The notes beneath the pieces are model-generated. The model saw only the letters and a program-made list of their open reading frames with translations, was not told the DNA's origin and did not search any database. Below, in pieces: positions 33,963 to 42,196 of a stretch of 64,000 nucleotides of DNA (position 1 is its first letter; the number at the start of each line of letters is the position of its first letter). Source of the stretch: Candidatus Iainarchaeum sp. (lineage in GTDB: Archaea > Iainarchaeota > Iainarchaeia > Iainarchaeales > JAGVWC01); assembly GCA_018304465.1 (NCBI GenBank), contig JAGVWC010000009.1:1-64000 (forward strand), given 5' to 3'. Both the position numbers and the translations under genes were made by a program.

Positions 33963-34745
33963 ATGGAATTCCATCATTTTAAACGAACGTTTCGAAAAAT
34001 AAAAAAGACCCCGTCTTCAATCATCGGGATGTTTTCGCCGCGAAAAATTTCAATGGCCGTTTCATATATGTTTGAAATGAGCGAATACGAATTTGTTCAT
34101 CGTTTGACCGGTTGTTCGGAAAAAAAATTTTTTCGTCTTTTGGAAGAACTGAATTCTCAGAAAAAATTTTTCAATGCATTGGATAAAAAGCATAAAAAAT
34201 ATCTCAAAGATTCGATTTGGGAGCGTTTTCAGCCGTGGTTTCGCATCCTGTACATATTGATTCGGATCCAAAAACCCGAAAAAATGGTGGAAACGGGAAC
34301 TTTTTCAGGTTTGTCCACTTCAATTATTTTGCTTGCGATGAAAAAAAATCGCGGGGGACATTTGTACTCAATCGACCTTCCGATTCGGAATCCCAAAAAG
34401 GCCAAAAAAGACTGGATTTTAGAACCGCTTCCACCGGGAACTCATCCGGGATTTGCTATTCCGAATGTGTTGCGTAGTCGATGGGAATTAATCGAAGGAG
34501 ACAGTGGAAAAAATTTGCCTAAGTTGCTGGAAAAACTGGGGGAAATCGAAATTTTTTTCCACGATTCGGATCATTCATATGACCATATGATGATGGAATT
34601 TGGAACGGCCTGGCCATACATTAAATCCCGCGGACTATTACTGGCGGACAATGTGGATTGGAACCAGTCATTTAAAGATTTTGGTAAAAAGGTCGGGCAC
34701 AAACAAAATCAAAAATTTGGTTTTGGCGGAATTCTGAAACACTAA
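33963..34745 (+). CDS. Class I SAM-dependent methyltransferase (Methyltransf_24 / cephalosporin hydroxylase-like)
   Basis: About 260 residues (ATG 33963; a GTG at 33954 is in frame). Basic N-terminus, then motif I VETGTFSGLSTSIILLAM at about 107-124, acidic SIDLPIR and the metal-type FFHDSDHSYDHMMMEFG at about 205-221. The last motif resembles the cation-dependent O-methyltransferases that act on sugars or small acids. Stands alone on the plus strand beside the AcpS/ACP cassette. Confidence 0.82.
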   Translation: MEFHHFKRTFRKIKKTPSSIIGMFSPRKISMAVSYMFEMSEYEFVHRLTGCSEKKFFRLLEELNSQKKFFNALDKKHKKYLKDSIWERFQPWFRILYILIRIQKPEKMVETGTFSGLSTSIILLAMKKNRGGHLYSIDLPIRNPKKAKKDWILEPLPPGTHPGFAIPNVLRSRWELIEGDSGKNLPKLLEKLGEIEIFFHDSDHSYDHMMMEFGTAWPYIKSRGLLLADNVDWNQSFKDFGKKVGHKQNQKFGFGGILKH

Positions 34746-34755
34746 TTTTTCATGA

Positions 34756-35103
34756 TTACAATATCAACACCATGGCCATTGCATACTGGACGTCATGGGA
34801 AAGCGAACAAAAGATTGTTCTTTTTTTGAGTCCTGTTTTGTGAATTCGGATGGATGGAGACCCGTTTCGTAGAACAACTTCAATTTGGTTCCATGGAATT
34901 TGGGCTTGAACGCATTTTCGGACCGCTTCTTTGGCGCAGAATCGAGCGGCAAAATGTTGTCCGGGAACCGATTGGGCATTGCAATACCGGATCTCGGCCG
35001 CTGTAAAGACGCGCTGATAAAATCGTTTGTTTTTTGAAAATGGCCGCTGTTTGAATCGTCGCACTTGCTCAAAATCGATTCCGATTCCCTTCGGCTTTTT
35101 CAT
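34756..35103 (-). CDS. acpS: Holo-[acyl-carrier-protein] synthase (4'-phosphopantetheinyl transferase)
   Basis: 115 residues starting MKKPKGIGIDFEQVRRF. The two AcpS signatures are present: the metal-binding GIGIDFEQ at residues 7-14 and FAARFCAKEAVRKC at about 57-70. The enzyme moves 4'-phosphopantetheine from CoA to the serine of a carrier protein. The start at 35103 is supported by the TATA box centred about 26 nt upstream, giving a leaderless mRNA. Its obvious target, an ACP gene, diverges from the same box. AcpS is rare in archaea and suggests gene transfer from bacteria. Confidence 0.9.
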   Translation of the reverse strand: MKKPKGIGIDFEQVRRFKQRPFSKNKRFYQRVFTAAEIRYCNAQSVPGQHFAARFCAKEAVRKCVQAQIPWNQIEVVLRNGSPSIRIHKTGLKKRTIFCSLSHDVQYAMAMVLIL

Positions 35104-35125
35104 GCACAACACTTTGGACAAATTC

Positions 35126-35132
35126 TTTAAAA
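35126..35132. promoter_or_regulatory. Shared bidirectional TATA box for acpS and the ACP gene
   Basis: TTTAAAA contains the palindrome TTTAAA centred at 35128.5. The acpS start (35103) is 25.5 nt and the ACP start (35155) 26.5 nt away, both at the spacing expected for an archaeal transcription start on the first base of the gene. No ribosome-binding site precedes either ATG. Confidence 0.6.
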
Positions 35133-35154
35133 CACTACGTTACAGCAATCTTTC

Positions 35155-35379
35155 ATGCTCGAAAAGATCGAGAGTATTATCGCAAAGATTTTCGGAGCCA
35201 AAAATCCGCTTTCGAGATCCACTGTTCTTTCTTCGATTCCGTCTTGGGATTCATTGAATGCATTATTGTTGATCAGTGAGATTGAACAGGCGTTTGGGGT
35301 TACTTTTTCGGACCAAGAAATTTTATCGATTAAAACGATTGGCGATATTGAAGATTGCATTCGAAAAAAGAAAAGCTAA
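35155..35379 (+). CDS. Acyl carrier protein
   Basis: A 74-residue helical protein with the carrier motif WDSLNALLLISEIEQAFG. Ser33 in DSL is the phosphopantetheine site. The surrounding helix II and the acidic second half (FSDQEILSIKTIGDIEDCI) fit ACPs of the FkbJ/short modular type rather than the fatty-acid ACP. Likely leaderless. It is the only carrier protein in the window; AcpS diverges from it and the FkbH-like loader converges on it, their stop codons overlapping by 4 bp. No ketosynthase is nearby, so chain extension is not expected. Confidence 0.92.
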   Translation: MLEKIESIIAKIFGAKNPLSRSTVLSSIPSWDSLNALLLISEIEQAFGVTFSDQEILSIKTIGDIEDCIRKKKS

Positions 35380-37208
35380 GAAACGATTTTTATTTTTCCC
35401 GGAATTGCTTGTTTAAACTCGTTTTTTCCAAGTGAAAAAAACCAGTGCGAGTCTCCTTTAGAAGTTGTTTTTTCGTTTGAAAACCCCGCGTTTAAAAACA
35501 AGTCTTTGGAAACTTGGTTTTTTTCGGTTCGAAGATAACGTCCCCTCACCATTGCGGCTTTTTGGCGTTTCGCGTTTTCGAGGACATATTGTAAAAGCGC
35601 GTACTCTACTTTGCGGCCTAGTACCCGGCAACTGAGCAAAAAGGAATCAATATTCCATTCGTTTGGATTCGTTTTGTCCAAAATCAGGACGCCGACAATT
35701 CCGTTGTCTCCAAAGCGGTCTTTGACACGGATTGCCAGTATGTTCCACTTGGAGTTTTTTTGCATGTTTTCAATTTCAGCCACCGTATATCGTTTGGTCG
35801 TGAGATTAAACTGGTTGGTTTTGTGCACGAGTTGGGTGATGCGATCCAGGTTTTCGGGTTTTGCCGAAAACACCGTGATTTCTTGTTTTAATCCTTTTAA
35901 ATAAGCTTCGAGCGAACCGGCTTGTTCTTTGAATTCAGTTCTTTGGCGTTGTTTTTGGTACATTTCTTTTTTTTCCAGGTCTTCTTTGGTGATTGCGATT
36001 TTTTCAAAAAACGGTTGTTTGGATAAAAACAACCGGTATTCTTTGGGATCTTCGGGCATTTCTGGCACTGTGACCTGCGGCAGCATTGTGGCTACGAGGC
36101 CTCGTTCAATTGGGTTGTCATCGACAAACACCATGCTGTCGAGCCCGATGTTTAGTTCGTCGGCAATGGATTGGAGGTTTTGGGCTTTGTCCGTCCAGTT
36201 GATTCGAATCGAGGCAAAATCGCTTTTTTGGAGTACCATGTCAGAGTGTTTTTGAAACACTTCTTCGACGTCTTCCGGATTGTTTTTGCTATTGATCGCA
36301 AGCAAAATTCCGCGTTCGGTTAGTTGTTTTAGAAATTGTTGAAATTCAAAAAATTCTTTTCCGGCACTGGTTTTGCTGAGTTTAATATGTTCTAAACCAT
36401 CTTCTCCGATAACGCCTCCCCAGAGCACATTGTCCAAATCCAAGACTACGCATTTTTTGGTTGTGCCCTTGAAGGCGCGCACGTATCGGTTTAATTGATT
36501 GGCAATAAACACCATGAAATCATAGGACCATCGGATGTCCCCGCGGTAATATAATCTTGGATCAAAGGCGCGTTCGCGTCCAAACACACTGGCCGCATAC
36601 TCAGTATCCAATACAAATACGTTTTTTACGTTGGAAAACGTTTTGGCCAGTTGTTGATTGGTTTTTTGAATGAGTTCTACTTGTCCCGAACTTTTGTTAT
36701 CCAAAATTCCAAGGGATAAGGGAAACGGAAGGCGAAAATTACTCACCAAAATTAAGGACCTGGTTTTTTGAACAAGCACTTCGACTAGTTGGCCTACGTC
36801 TTTAACGGCTTCTTGGCATTCTTTTTCTTTTTCCAAAACGGTTGTTTTCAAACTCCATTCAAAGCTTTTGGGAAGAATGGTTTGTCCATCCAGAGCCAAA
36901 AAAACGATTTCGGGGGAAAACGCGTATAGTTCGGAAGATGGATCCAAGATTTCTTTATGCACTTGGTTGTAAGGTCCAAAGTAAATCGTGGGGTTAAACC
37001 CTGCCAATCGACAAGCCAGGGAAAGCGGAATCTCCATGGGTCGAATCGTAAAATTGGACAATACTGCAATTTTGAGGGGTGGGAGAGAATTGGTTTCTTT
37101 TTGGAATTCGTGAAAAAGATCAGTGGTTTCAAGATACGTCAATGCATCGCGGTTCTTCAACAGGAGAAGATATTCCTCGAACAAGGTTTTGCGAAGGGTT
37201 TGGGTCAT
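35376..37208 (-). CDS. FkbH-like protein: HAD-IIIC domain plus GNAT-like domain
   Basis: 610 residues. Residues 1-240 form an SGNH/Rossmann-like N-terminal domain seen in long FkbH proteins. The HAD core has CVVLDLDNVLWGGVIGEDG with the nucleophile pair Asp257/Asp259, INSKNNPEDV and MVFVDDNPIERG. The C-terminal ~150 residues are GNAT-like (DNGIVGVLILD, SCRVLGRKVEYALL). In polyketide systems FkbH takes 1,3-bisphosphoglycerate, dephosphorylates it and loads glyceryl on an ACP. In bacterial O-antigen loci relatives work with an ACP to acylate amino sugars. It begins the overlapping chain FkbH, SDR, MaoC, hexapeptide transferase read in the reverse genomic order. Confidence 0.92.
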   Translation of the reverse strand: MTQTLRKTLFEEYLLLLKNRDALTYLETTDLFHEFQKETNSLPPLKIAVLSNFTIRPMEIPLSLACRLAGFNPTIYFGPYNQVHKEILDPSSELYAFSPEIVFLALDGQTILPKSFEWSLKTTVLEKEKECQEAVKDVGQLVEVLVQKTRSLILVSNFRLPFPLSLGILDNKSSGQVELIQKTNQQLAKTFSNVKNVFVLDTEYAASVFGRERAFDPRLYYRGDIRWSYDFMVFIANQLNRYVRAFKGTTKKCVVLDLDNVLWGGVIGEDGLEHIKLSKTSAGKEFFEFQQFLKQLTERGILLAINSKNNPEDVEEVFQKHSDMVLQKSDFASIRINWTDKAQNLQSIADELNIGLDSMVFVDDNPIERGLVATMLPQVTVPEMPEDPKEYRLFLSKQPFFEKIAITKEDLEKKEMYQKQRQRTEFKEQAGSLEAYLKGLKQEITVFSAKPENLDRITQLVHKTNQFNLTTKRYTVAEIENMQKNSKWNILAIRVKDRFGDNGIVGVLILDKTNPNEWNIDSFLLSCRVLGRKVEYALLQYVLENAKRQKAAMVRGRYLRTEKNQVSKDLFLNAGFSNEKTTSKGDSHWFFSLGKNEFKQAIPGKIKIVS

Positions 37209-37951
37209 GGCATGATGCTCCCGCCGCTCACAACAATATTGGATCCGGTCAAATATTGGCTTTCATCACTTGCCAAAAAAACAATGGTTTGAGCAATTTC
37301 TTTTGGCGTAGCAATGCGTTTGAGCGGAATCTCTTGGGTTTTTTGGCGGAGGGTTTCTTCGGATAAATGAGCAATAGCATCGGTTTGGGTGATCCCAGGA
37401 GAAACCATGTTGACGCGGATTTGATAGGCGGCCAGTTCGCTCGCAAGTGATTTGGAGAGGCCCATTAAGGCGGATTTCGCCGAAACGTACGAACTCAACA
37501 TGACCGGGGGTTTTCCAAGGGCATAAGTGGAAAGAATATTAATAATACTCCCTTTTTTTTGTTGGATCATAGAGGGCAGCACGCTTTGGATACAGTAAAA
37601 GGATCCACCCAAATGTACCGTAATATCTTTTTGGACATCGCTCCATTCAAGTGTTTGAAAACGTTTGGGAAGAATGGGACCGCTGGCATTATTCACGAGC
37701 ACGTCAATGGATTTGAACCGATTCAAGGCTTGTTGAACCATAGAGTGTACTGCGTTGGGGTCCGTTACATCGGCTTGGATGGCAATGGCGTGGGAACCAA
37801 GTTCTTTGGCGAGTTTTAATGCATTGGCGGAATCCGAGTTATAATTAATGATGACTTTGGCGCCTTCAGATACACATAAACGACAAATTTCGCTTCCGAT
37901 GCCGCCGCTTCCGCCGGTTACCAGCACTACTTTGTTTTTGAGTCGCTCCAT
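37205..37951 (-). CDS. FabG-like short-chain dehydrogenase/reductase
   Basis: A 248-residue classical SDR. Cofactor site VTGGSGGIGSE (11-21), NNAS at 87-90, and the catalytic residues Ser141, Tyr155 and Lys159 (YVSAK) are all in place. The pattern is that of 3-oxoacyl-ACP reductases. Stop overlaps the FkbH start by 4 bp and its start is 4 bp from the MaoC stop. With ACP and MaoC as neighbours, NADPH reduction of a 3-oxoacyl or 2-oxoacyl thioester is the best guess; reduction of a sugar keto group is possible too. Confidence 0.87.
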   Translation of the reverse strand: MERLKNKVVLVTGGSGGIGSEICRLCVSEGAKVIINYNSDSANALKLAKELGSHAIAIQADVTDPNAVHSMVQQALNRFKSIDVLVNNASGPILPKRFQTLEWSDVQKDITVHLGGSFYCIQSVLPSMIQQKKGSIINILSTYALGKPPVMLSSYVSAKSALMGLSKSLASELAAYQIRVNMVSPGITQTDAIAHLSEETLRQKTQEIPLKRIATPKEIAQTIVFLASDESQYLTGSNIVVSGGSIMP

Positions 37952-37955
37952 GGAT

Positions 37956-38387
37956 TCACCTCAATACCTTGACTTTGGCAACCCCGTCCACCAGAATTTC
38001 TTCTTTTGCATTTCGGGCTTGGGTTTGGATGGTTAAAATGCGCGTTGAATCGGATTTTGCAATGACGGTTCCTTGAATCGTGAGTCGAGAAGGAAGAAAG
38101 ACGGGTTTTCGAAAAACGCTTTCCTGAGAAAGATACAGGCAATATTTTCCTGGAAGATGCATCCCAACCAATTGCGAAAAGAAAGCGTTGATAAGTGCTC
38201 CGTGACAAATAGGTTGCGAAAACTCGGTTTCTTTGGCATACGTTGGATCCATGTGAAGCGGGTTGTAATCCCCTGAAAGGCCTGCAAATTCTTTTACTGT
38301 TTGATGGTTAACCGTTACAGGAAAGGAAACATGGCTGCCGATTTGAATTTCGTCAAATACTTTTTCTTCGACCGAAGCCGCCTTCAT
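37956..38387 (-). CDS. MaoC-like (R)-specific enoyl hydratase
   Basis: A 143-residue single hot-dog protein. GDYNPLHMDPTYAKETEF holds the hydratase pair Asp40 and His45, and CHGALINAFFSQLVG continues the motif. These enzymes hydrate enoyl-CoA or enoyl-ACP to (R)-3-hydroxyacyl thioesters. Together with the FabG-like enzyme it suggests a 3-hydroxyacyl group, such as 3-hydroxybutyryl. Overlaps the next gene upstream by 4 bp. Confidence 0.88.
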   Translation of the reverse strand: MKAASVEEKVFDEIQIGSHVSFPVTVNHQTVKEFAGLSGDYNPLHMDPTYAKETEFSQPICHGALINAFFSQLVGMHLPGKYCLYLSQESVFRKPVFLPSRLTIQGTVIAKSDSTRILTIQTQARNAKEEILVDGVAKVKVLR

Positions 38388-38929
38388 AAGGTTGACACCA
38401 CCCGTGCTGGATTTCCAAGTGCAACGGAATGAGGGGGAATACTCGAAGCCACAACGCTTCCTGCGCCGATGAGCGCGTATGGTCCAATGTGCACACCAGG
38501 TAAGATAATAGACCCGCTTCCGATGTATACATGGTCGTGAATTTGAATCGGGTCGCTGGTAATGGAGCGACCGGGAATAGCACAGGGTCGAAATGATGCG
38601 GATGGTTTGGCTGAGACTTTTGACATGGATTCGATTCCATGAGTTAAGAAGGTTACGTGGGGGGCAATATCCACATTGTTTCCGAGAATAATTTTTTCTT
38701 CAAGATCAAACATCGTGAGGTTTCCGATCACTACGTCATTTCCAATCTCTAGATTTTTGTAGGAATAGATTTGAAAAAAGCGTAATTCTCCCATCACAAC
38801 GTTGGATCCGATTCGGCATCCAATTAATCGAAATAAAAAAGTTCGAATGGGGGGAAGCAAAATGATCCTCTGAATTCGGTCAAAAATGAGGAAAAAAAAG
38901 AGGACTATGCGACTTGGCTTTTGAGTCAT
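38384..38929 (-). CDS. Left-handed beta-helix (hexapeptide) acyltransferase
   Basis: 181 residues from ATG 38929 (GTG 38935 possible). A hydrophobic N-terminal helix (VLFFFLIFDRIQRIIL) precedes hexapeptide repeats, including IGNDVVIGNLTMF, ILGNNVDIAPHVTFLTHG with the catalytic-type His, and VYIGSGSIILPGVHIGPYAL. The family transfers acyl groups to sugar hydroxyl or amino groups. Position at the head of the ACP cassette makes it a candidate for the final transfer step from acyl-ACP to a sugar. The membrane-binding helix suggests a lipid-linked acceptor. Confidence 0.85.
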   Translation of the reverse strand: MTQKPSRIVLFFFLIFDRIQRIILLPPIRTFLFRLIGCRIGSNVVMGELRFFQIYSYKNLEIGNDVVIGNLTMFDLEEKIILGNNVDIAPHVTFLTHGIESMSKVSAKPSASFRPCAIPGRSITSDPIQIHDHVYIGSGSIILPGVHIGPYALIGAGSVVASSIPPHSVALGNPARVVSTL

Positions 38930-38970
38930 GAACACCTAAACAACTATGTAAAGATATGGTATATATTTTT

Positions 38971-39927
38971 TTAGTTACGGTGTCCGGGTGGGGAAAAGAT
39001 CCCTTTTAATGAAAATGAACGTAGGTATTGAGAAATAGTTGGGTAATATAGGACGAAAAACAACCCGCTCGTCGCCTGGTTGATAATCAAGACAATGGTT
39101 AAAGCCAGCAAGGAAATTTCAACAGGGATCGAAATCAAGGTATACAAATATACCAGACTCCCTTCCTTTAGTCCGATGCCACTGGGAGTAATGGGAATAT
39201 ACCCAATCAAAAGCGATGCGATACTTAGAATGACAAACGGAATAATGGGCGGAGAGAGCCCAAACCCCAAGAAGACAATGTAAAGCGTCATACTTGCGAT
39301 AACAAGTCGAAGAATGCTTAGAACCAGATTCAAAAGAATTCTTTTTTTTTCGAATAGATACAATTGAATGGTTTTTCCGAATCCTTCCAACAGCGGTTTT
39401 TCAGTGGGAAAAAAACGCTGAATAACTTTTCGCACCAATACGCGTCCCGTAGGGGTGAGACTAAAAAAAGATAAAATCATTAATCCCGCGATTCCAAGCA
39501 AAAGCATAACGAGGGTATTTTCTAAGAAAAACGCTACGGATAACGCCACAAAAATCAAAACTGCCACCAGTGAAATCAGTTTGTCCAAAAATACCATCGC
39601 GCTGGTGCTTCCTAGGCGTGCGCCTTTTTTTTCCAAAAAAGTCGCTACAAATAGTTCACCTAAATGACCAGGCAGGAAAGCATTGATTGCAAAAAGGAGA
39701 TTGGACAGCGTTACGGATTCTTTGAAAGAAATTTTCAATACGGGTTGTGCAAAAAAATATAGATTCAATCCCGAAACAAGGAAAGTGAACGCGATAGGAA
39801 TAAGAGTCAATAAGAGAAAAACGAAATTAAAACGAGAAAACGCGGCAATAATTTTTTCAGGTCCGACGGTCAAATAAAGAATACTCAGAATCAGGAGTCC
39901 GATTCCAATTCCGATTCTTTTGTCCAT
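38971..39927 (-). CDS. UPF0104 / LPG-synthase-type membrane protein (flippase-like)
   Basis: 318 residues with 8 or so membrane helices and the family features NLLFAINAFLPGHLGELFVA at about 86-105 and IPITPSGIGLKEGSLVYLYT at about 240-260. Related proteins flip or synthesise aminoacyl-lipids; archaeal members in glycan islands are often called flippase-like. A paralogue is encoded at 49 kb. A specific substrate cannot be read from sequence. Confidence 0.85.
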   Translation of the reverse strand: MDKRIGIGIGLLILSILYLTVGPEKIIAAFSRFNFVFLLLTLIPIAFTFLVSGLNLYFFAQPVLKISFKESVTLSNLLFAINAFLPGHLGELFVATFLEKKGARLGSTSAMVFLDKLISLVAVLIFVALSVAFFLENTLVMLLLGIAGLMILSFFSLTPTGRVLVRKVIQRFFPTEKPLLEGFGKTIQLYLFEKKRILLNLVLSILRLVIASMTLYIVFLGFGLSPPIIPFVILSIASLLIGYIPITPSGIGLKEGSLVYLYTLISIPVEISLLALTIVLIINQATSGLFFVLYYPTISQYLRSFSLKGIFSPPGHRN

Positions 39928-39959
39928 ACAGATCCATTAAACATTTGAAAGAAAAAGGG

Positions 39960-41069
39960 TTAGTTTTGTGAAAAAAAGTTTCGAACGACTTGAATGACAT
40001 AGTCAATTTGTGCGCGTGTAATTCCCGCACCACTAGGCAATGACACTCCACTCGAGCTAATTTCTTCGGAAACAGGAAACGATTCGGAAGAGTGGTACGG
40101 TGGAAGTTGACTCAAGGGATAAAATACACGACGCGAATCAATTCCGTGTCTTTTTAGGACATTCATAAACGAATCACGATGAGGTACCTTGATCGTGGTC
40201 ATCCACCATACGCTTTCTGAGTTTTTTGGGGATTGTTGAAATTCAATTGAAGAAATATCCGAAAGACCGTTCAGATAGGCTTTGTACACTTCTTTTTTTT
40301 GTTGAATAATTTTTTGGATTCCTTCCAATTGTCCCAATCCAAATCCGGCTTGTAAAGCGGTCATTCGATAGTTGAACGCAATTTCGGGATGCCAGTATTG
40401 TTGCTCGGGAATCATTCCGTGGTTTTTCAAAAAATTAACCCGGTCGATTAATTGAGAATTGTTCGATACGACCATTCCGCCTTCGCCCGTCGTAATGATT
40501 TTGTTTCCAAAAAAGCTGAATGCGCTCAAGTCTCCGAATCCGCCCACGGTTTTTCCTTCAAAGCGGGCGCCGTGTGCTTCCGCCGCATCTTCGATGAGAG
40601 GCAGCTGGTGGGTTTTGGCAATTTTGGTTAATGCCGACATGTCACACGGAGCACCATATAGATGAACACACACAATTGCTTTGGTTTTATCCGTTATTTT
40701 TTCTTCGATTTTTTTTGGGTCCAAGTTCCAGGTTTTTGGATCCACATCGACAAACACGGGTTTGGCCCCTAAATATGCCGCGGCATTGGCGGTTGCAATA
40801 AACGACAAATTCGGCATCAAAACTTCGTCGTCTTTTTGGATTCCGACCGCGTGGTACGCCAAATGCAAGGCGGCAGTTCCATTCGAAACCGAAGTTGCGT
40901 ATCGGGTTCCCACAAATTGCGCGAATGCATCTTCAAAGCGTTTGACAAACGGGCCTTTGGAGGAAACCCATTTGGTTCGAATGGCTTCGGTTACGTATTT
41001 TTCTTCGTTACCGCAAAGGATGGTATCGGCAATGGGAATGAATTCGTGGACTTCTTTTTGTAAGGTCAT
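39960..41069 (-). CDS. DegT/DnrJ/EryC1 family sugar aminotransferase
   Basis: 369 residues from ATG 41069, behind a GAGG. PLP lysine Lys190 in SFFGNKIITTGEGG; other motifs are SNGTAALHLAYHAV, IEDAAEAHGARFEG and NYRMTALQAGFGLGQL. It installs an amino group on a 4-keto-6-deoxy (perosamine-type) or 3-keto nucleotide sugar. Eight bp after the epimerase gene, whose product it probably uses. An amino sugar made here would be a natural acceptor for the ACP-carried acyl group. Confidence 0.92.
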   Translation of the reverse strand: MTLQKEVHEFIPIADTILCGNEEKYVTEAIRTKWVSSKGPFVKRFEDAFAQFVGTRYATSVSNGTAALHLAYHAVGIQKDDEVLMPNLSFIATANAAAYLGAKPVFVDVDPKTWNLDPKKIEEKITDKTKAIVCVHLYGAPCDMSALTKIAKTHQLPLIEDAAEAHGARFEGKTVGGFGDLSAFSFFGNKIITTGEGGMVVSNNSQLIDRVNFLKNHGMIPEQQYWHPEIAFNYRMTALQAGFGLGQLEGIQKIIQQKKEVYKAYLNGLSDISSIEFQQSPKNSESVWWMTTIKVPHRDSFMNVLKRHGIDSRRVFYPLSQLPPYHSSESFPVSEEISSSGVSLPSGAGITRAQIDYVIQVVRNFFSQN

Positions 41070-41076
41070 TTTTTCC

Positions 41077-42066
41077 TCATTGGACGAGCGATTTTTGTTT
41101 GGCTGCTTCCCATGGCCATTTTTGATCATTCTCGTTGAAATAGTCCACGGTTTTTTGCAGTCCTTCTTCAAAGGATACTTTGGGTTCCCAGCCGGTTAGT
41201 TTATGGAGTTTGAAATAACTGGCTTGGAGTTGTTCAACATCGAGGGGTCGTAAGCGTCGTTGTTCAATGGAAATATCAATGGAATCATGACCCATGATGG
41301 CCGATATTTTTTCGGCGATTTCTTTGATGCTAAAATCGGTTCCATAGCCGCCGTTAAAGACTTGGCCCACGGCTTTGGGTTCTTTCATCAATGCGATCCC
41401 GGCTTTGGCGGCGTCAGTTACGTAAGTAAAGTCGCGGCGGGCATTGATATTTCCGAGTTTGAGCTTGTTCGATTTCGATAATTGTGAAATGAGTTCCGGG
41501 ATAATGTAAGGATGGGTTTCGCGGGGTCCAAAGCAATTGAATTGGCGCAAAATAATAACGGGCAGTTCTTGTTCGTAATGTAAGGTGTAACAGAGTCGAT
41601 CCGCAGCGGCTTTGGCCACTGCGTAGGTCGAATGCGGATTGATGGGATGGTGTTCGTCCATGGGAACTTGACGCGCGGTTCCATAGACTTCGCTCGTGGA
41701 CCATTGAATGATGCGTTCAACCCCGGTTTTTTTGGCTGCCAGCATGACATTTAATGCACCGGTGGCGTTGATGTCAAAAAAATCAAAGGGTTTGTCGTAA
41801 CAATCGGGAATATACGGCATGGCCGCGAGATTGAACACGTATTGGATATGATGATCCTTTAAAATCTGGGAAAACAGGGGACTTCGGATGTCTTCTTCAA
41901 TGATCGTGATTTCGTTTTTGATTTCTTCAAGGTTTTCGTGTAATCCGCTCATGAAATTGTCCAGTATCGTGACATTGGCGTTTACAGCCCGTAACTCTCG
42001 AACGAGGGTAGAACCGATAAATCCGGCGCCCCCCGTGACCATAACGTTTTTTCCAGATAAACTCAT
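41077..42066 (-). CDS. NAD-dependent nucleotide-sugar epimerase/dehydratase
   Basis: 329 residues from ATG 42066. Extended SDR with VTGGAGFIGSTLVREL, STSEVYGTARQVPMDE and the catalytic YAVAK. The C-terminus GWEPKVSFEEGLQKTVDYF is standard. Pairing with the DegT aminotransferase favours a 4,6-dehydratase or 4-epimerase supplying a keto sugar. GGGGA lies before the start, and a TATA box at 42115-42122 gives a 26-nt leader. The gene diverges from the RHH-nucleotidyltransferase fusion. Confidence 0.9.
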   Translation of the reverse strand: MSLSGKNVMVTGGAGFIGSTLVRELRAVNANVTILDNFMSGLHENLEEIKNEITIIEEDIRSPLFSQILKDHHIQYVFNLAAMPYIPDCYDKPFDFFDINATGALNVMLAAKKTGVERIIQWSTSEVYGTARQVPMDEHHPINPHSTYAVAKAAADRLCYTLHYEQELPVIILRQFNCFGPRETHPYIIPELISQLSKSNKLKLGNINARRDFTYVTDAAKAGIALMKEPKAVGQVFNGGYGTDFSIKEIAEKISAIMGHDSIDISIEQRRLRPLDVEQLQASYFKLHKLTGWEPKVSFEEGLQKTVDYFNENDQKWPWEAAKQKSLVQ

Positions 42067-42196
42067 AACAATCCCCAAGTATTACTTCTTACTACTTTAT
42101 CCTACCTTTATGTTTTTATAAAGATTTTGGTGCGATCAAACCCCTTTTTCCGGTTTCGAATGCAAATTTAAATACTTTGACGGTTTTTTTGGATAG
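42067..42196. promoter_or_regulatory. Divergent promoters of the epimerase-aminotransferase pair and the RHH fusion gene
   Basis: Minus-strand TATA TTTATAAA at 42115-42122 precedes the epimerase. Plus-strand TATA TTTAAATA at 42167-42174 is about 26 nt before the ATG of the RHH gene, indicating a leaderless mRNA. AGTATTACTT and TTACTACTTT at about 42079-42099 are imperfect direct repeats that could be RHH operator half-sites. Confidence 0.5.

Noticed and set aside
33682-33963. 93-codon minus-strand frame before the GT4 gene
   Set aside because: It overlaps the GT4 gene in another frame and its A/T-rich part shows no domain or start signal.
39960-41171. Longer DegT product starting at 41171
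   Set aside because: The extra 34 residues overlap the upstream epimerase gene; a GAGG-preceded ATG at 41069 fits the family.
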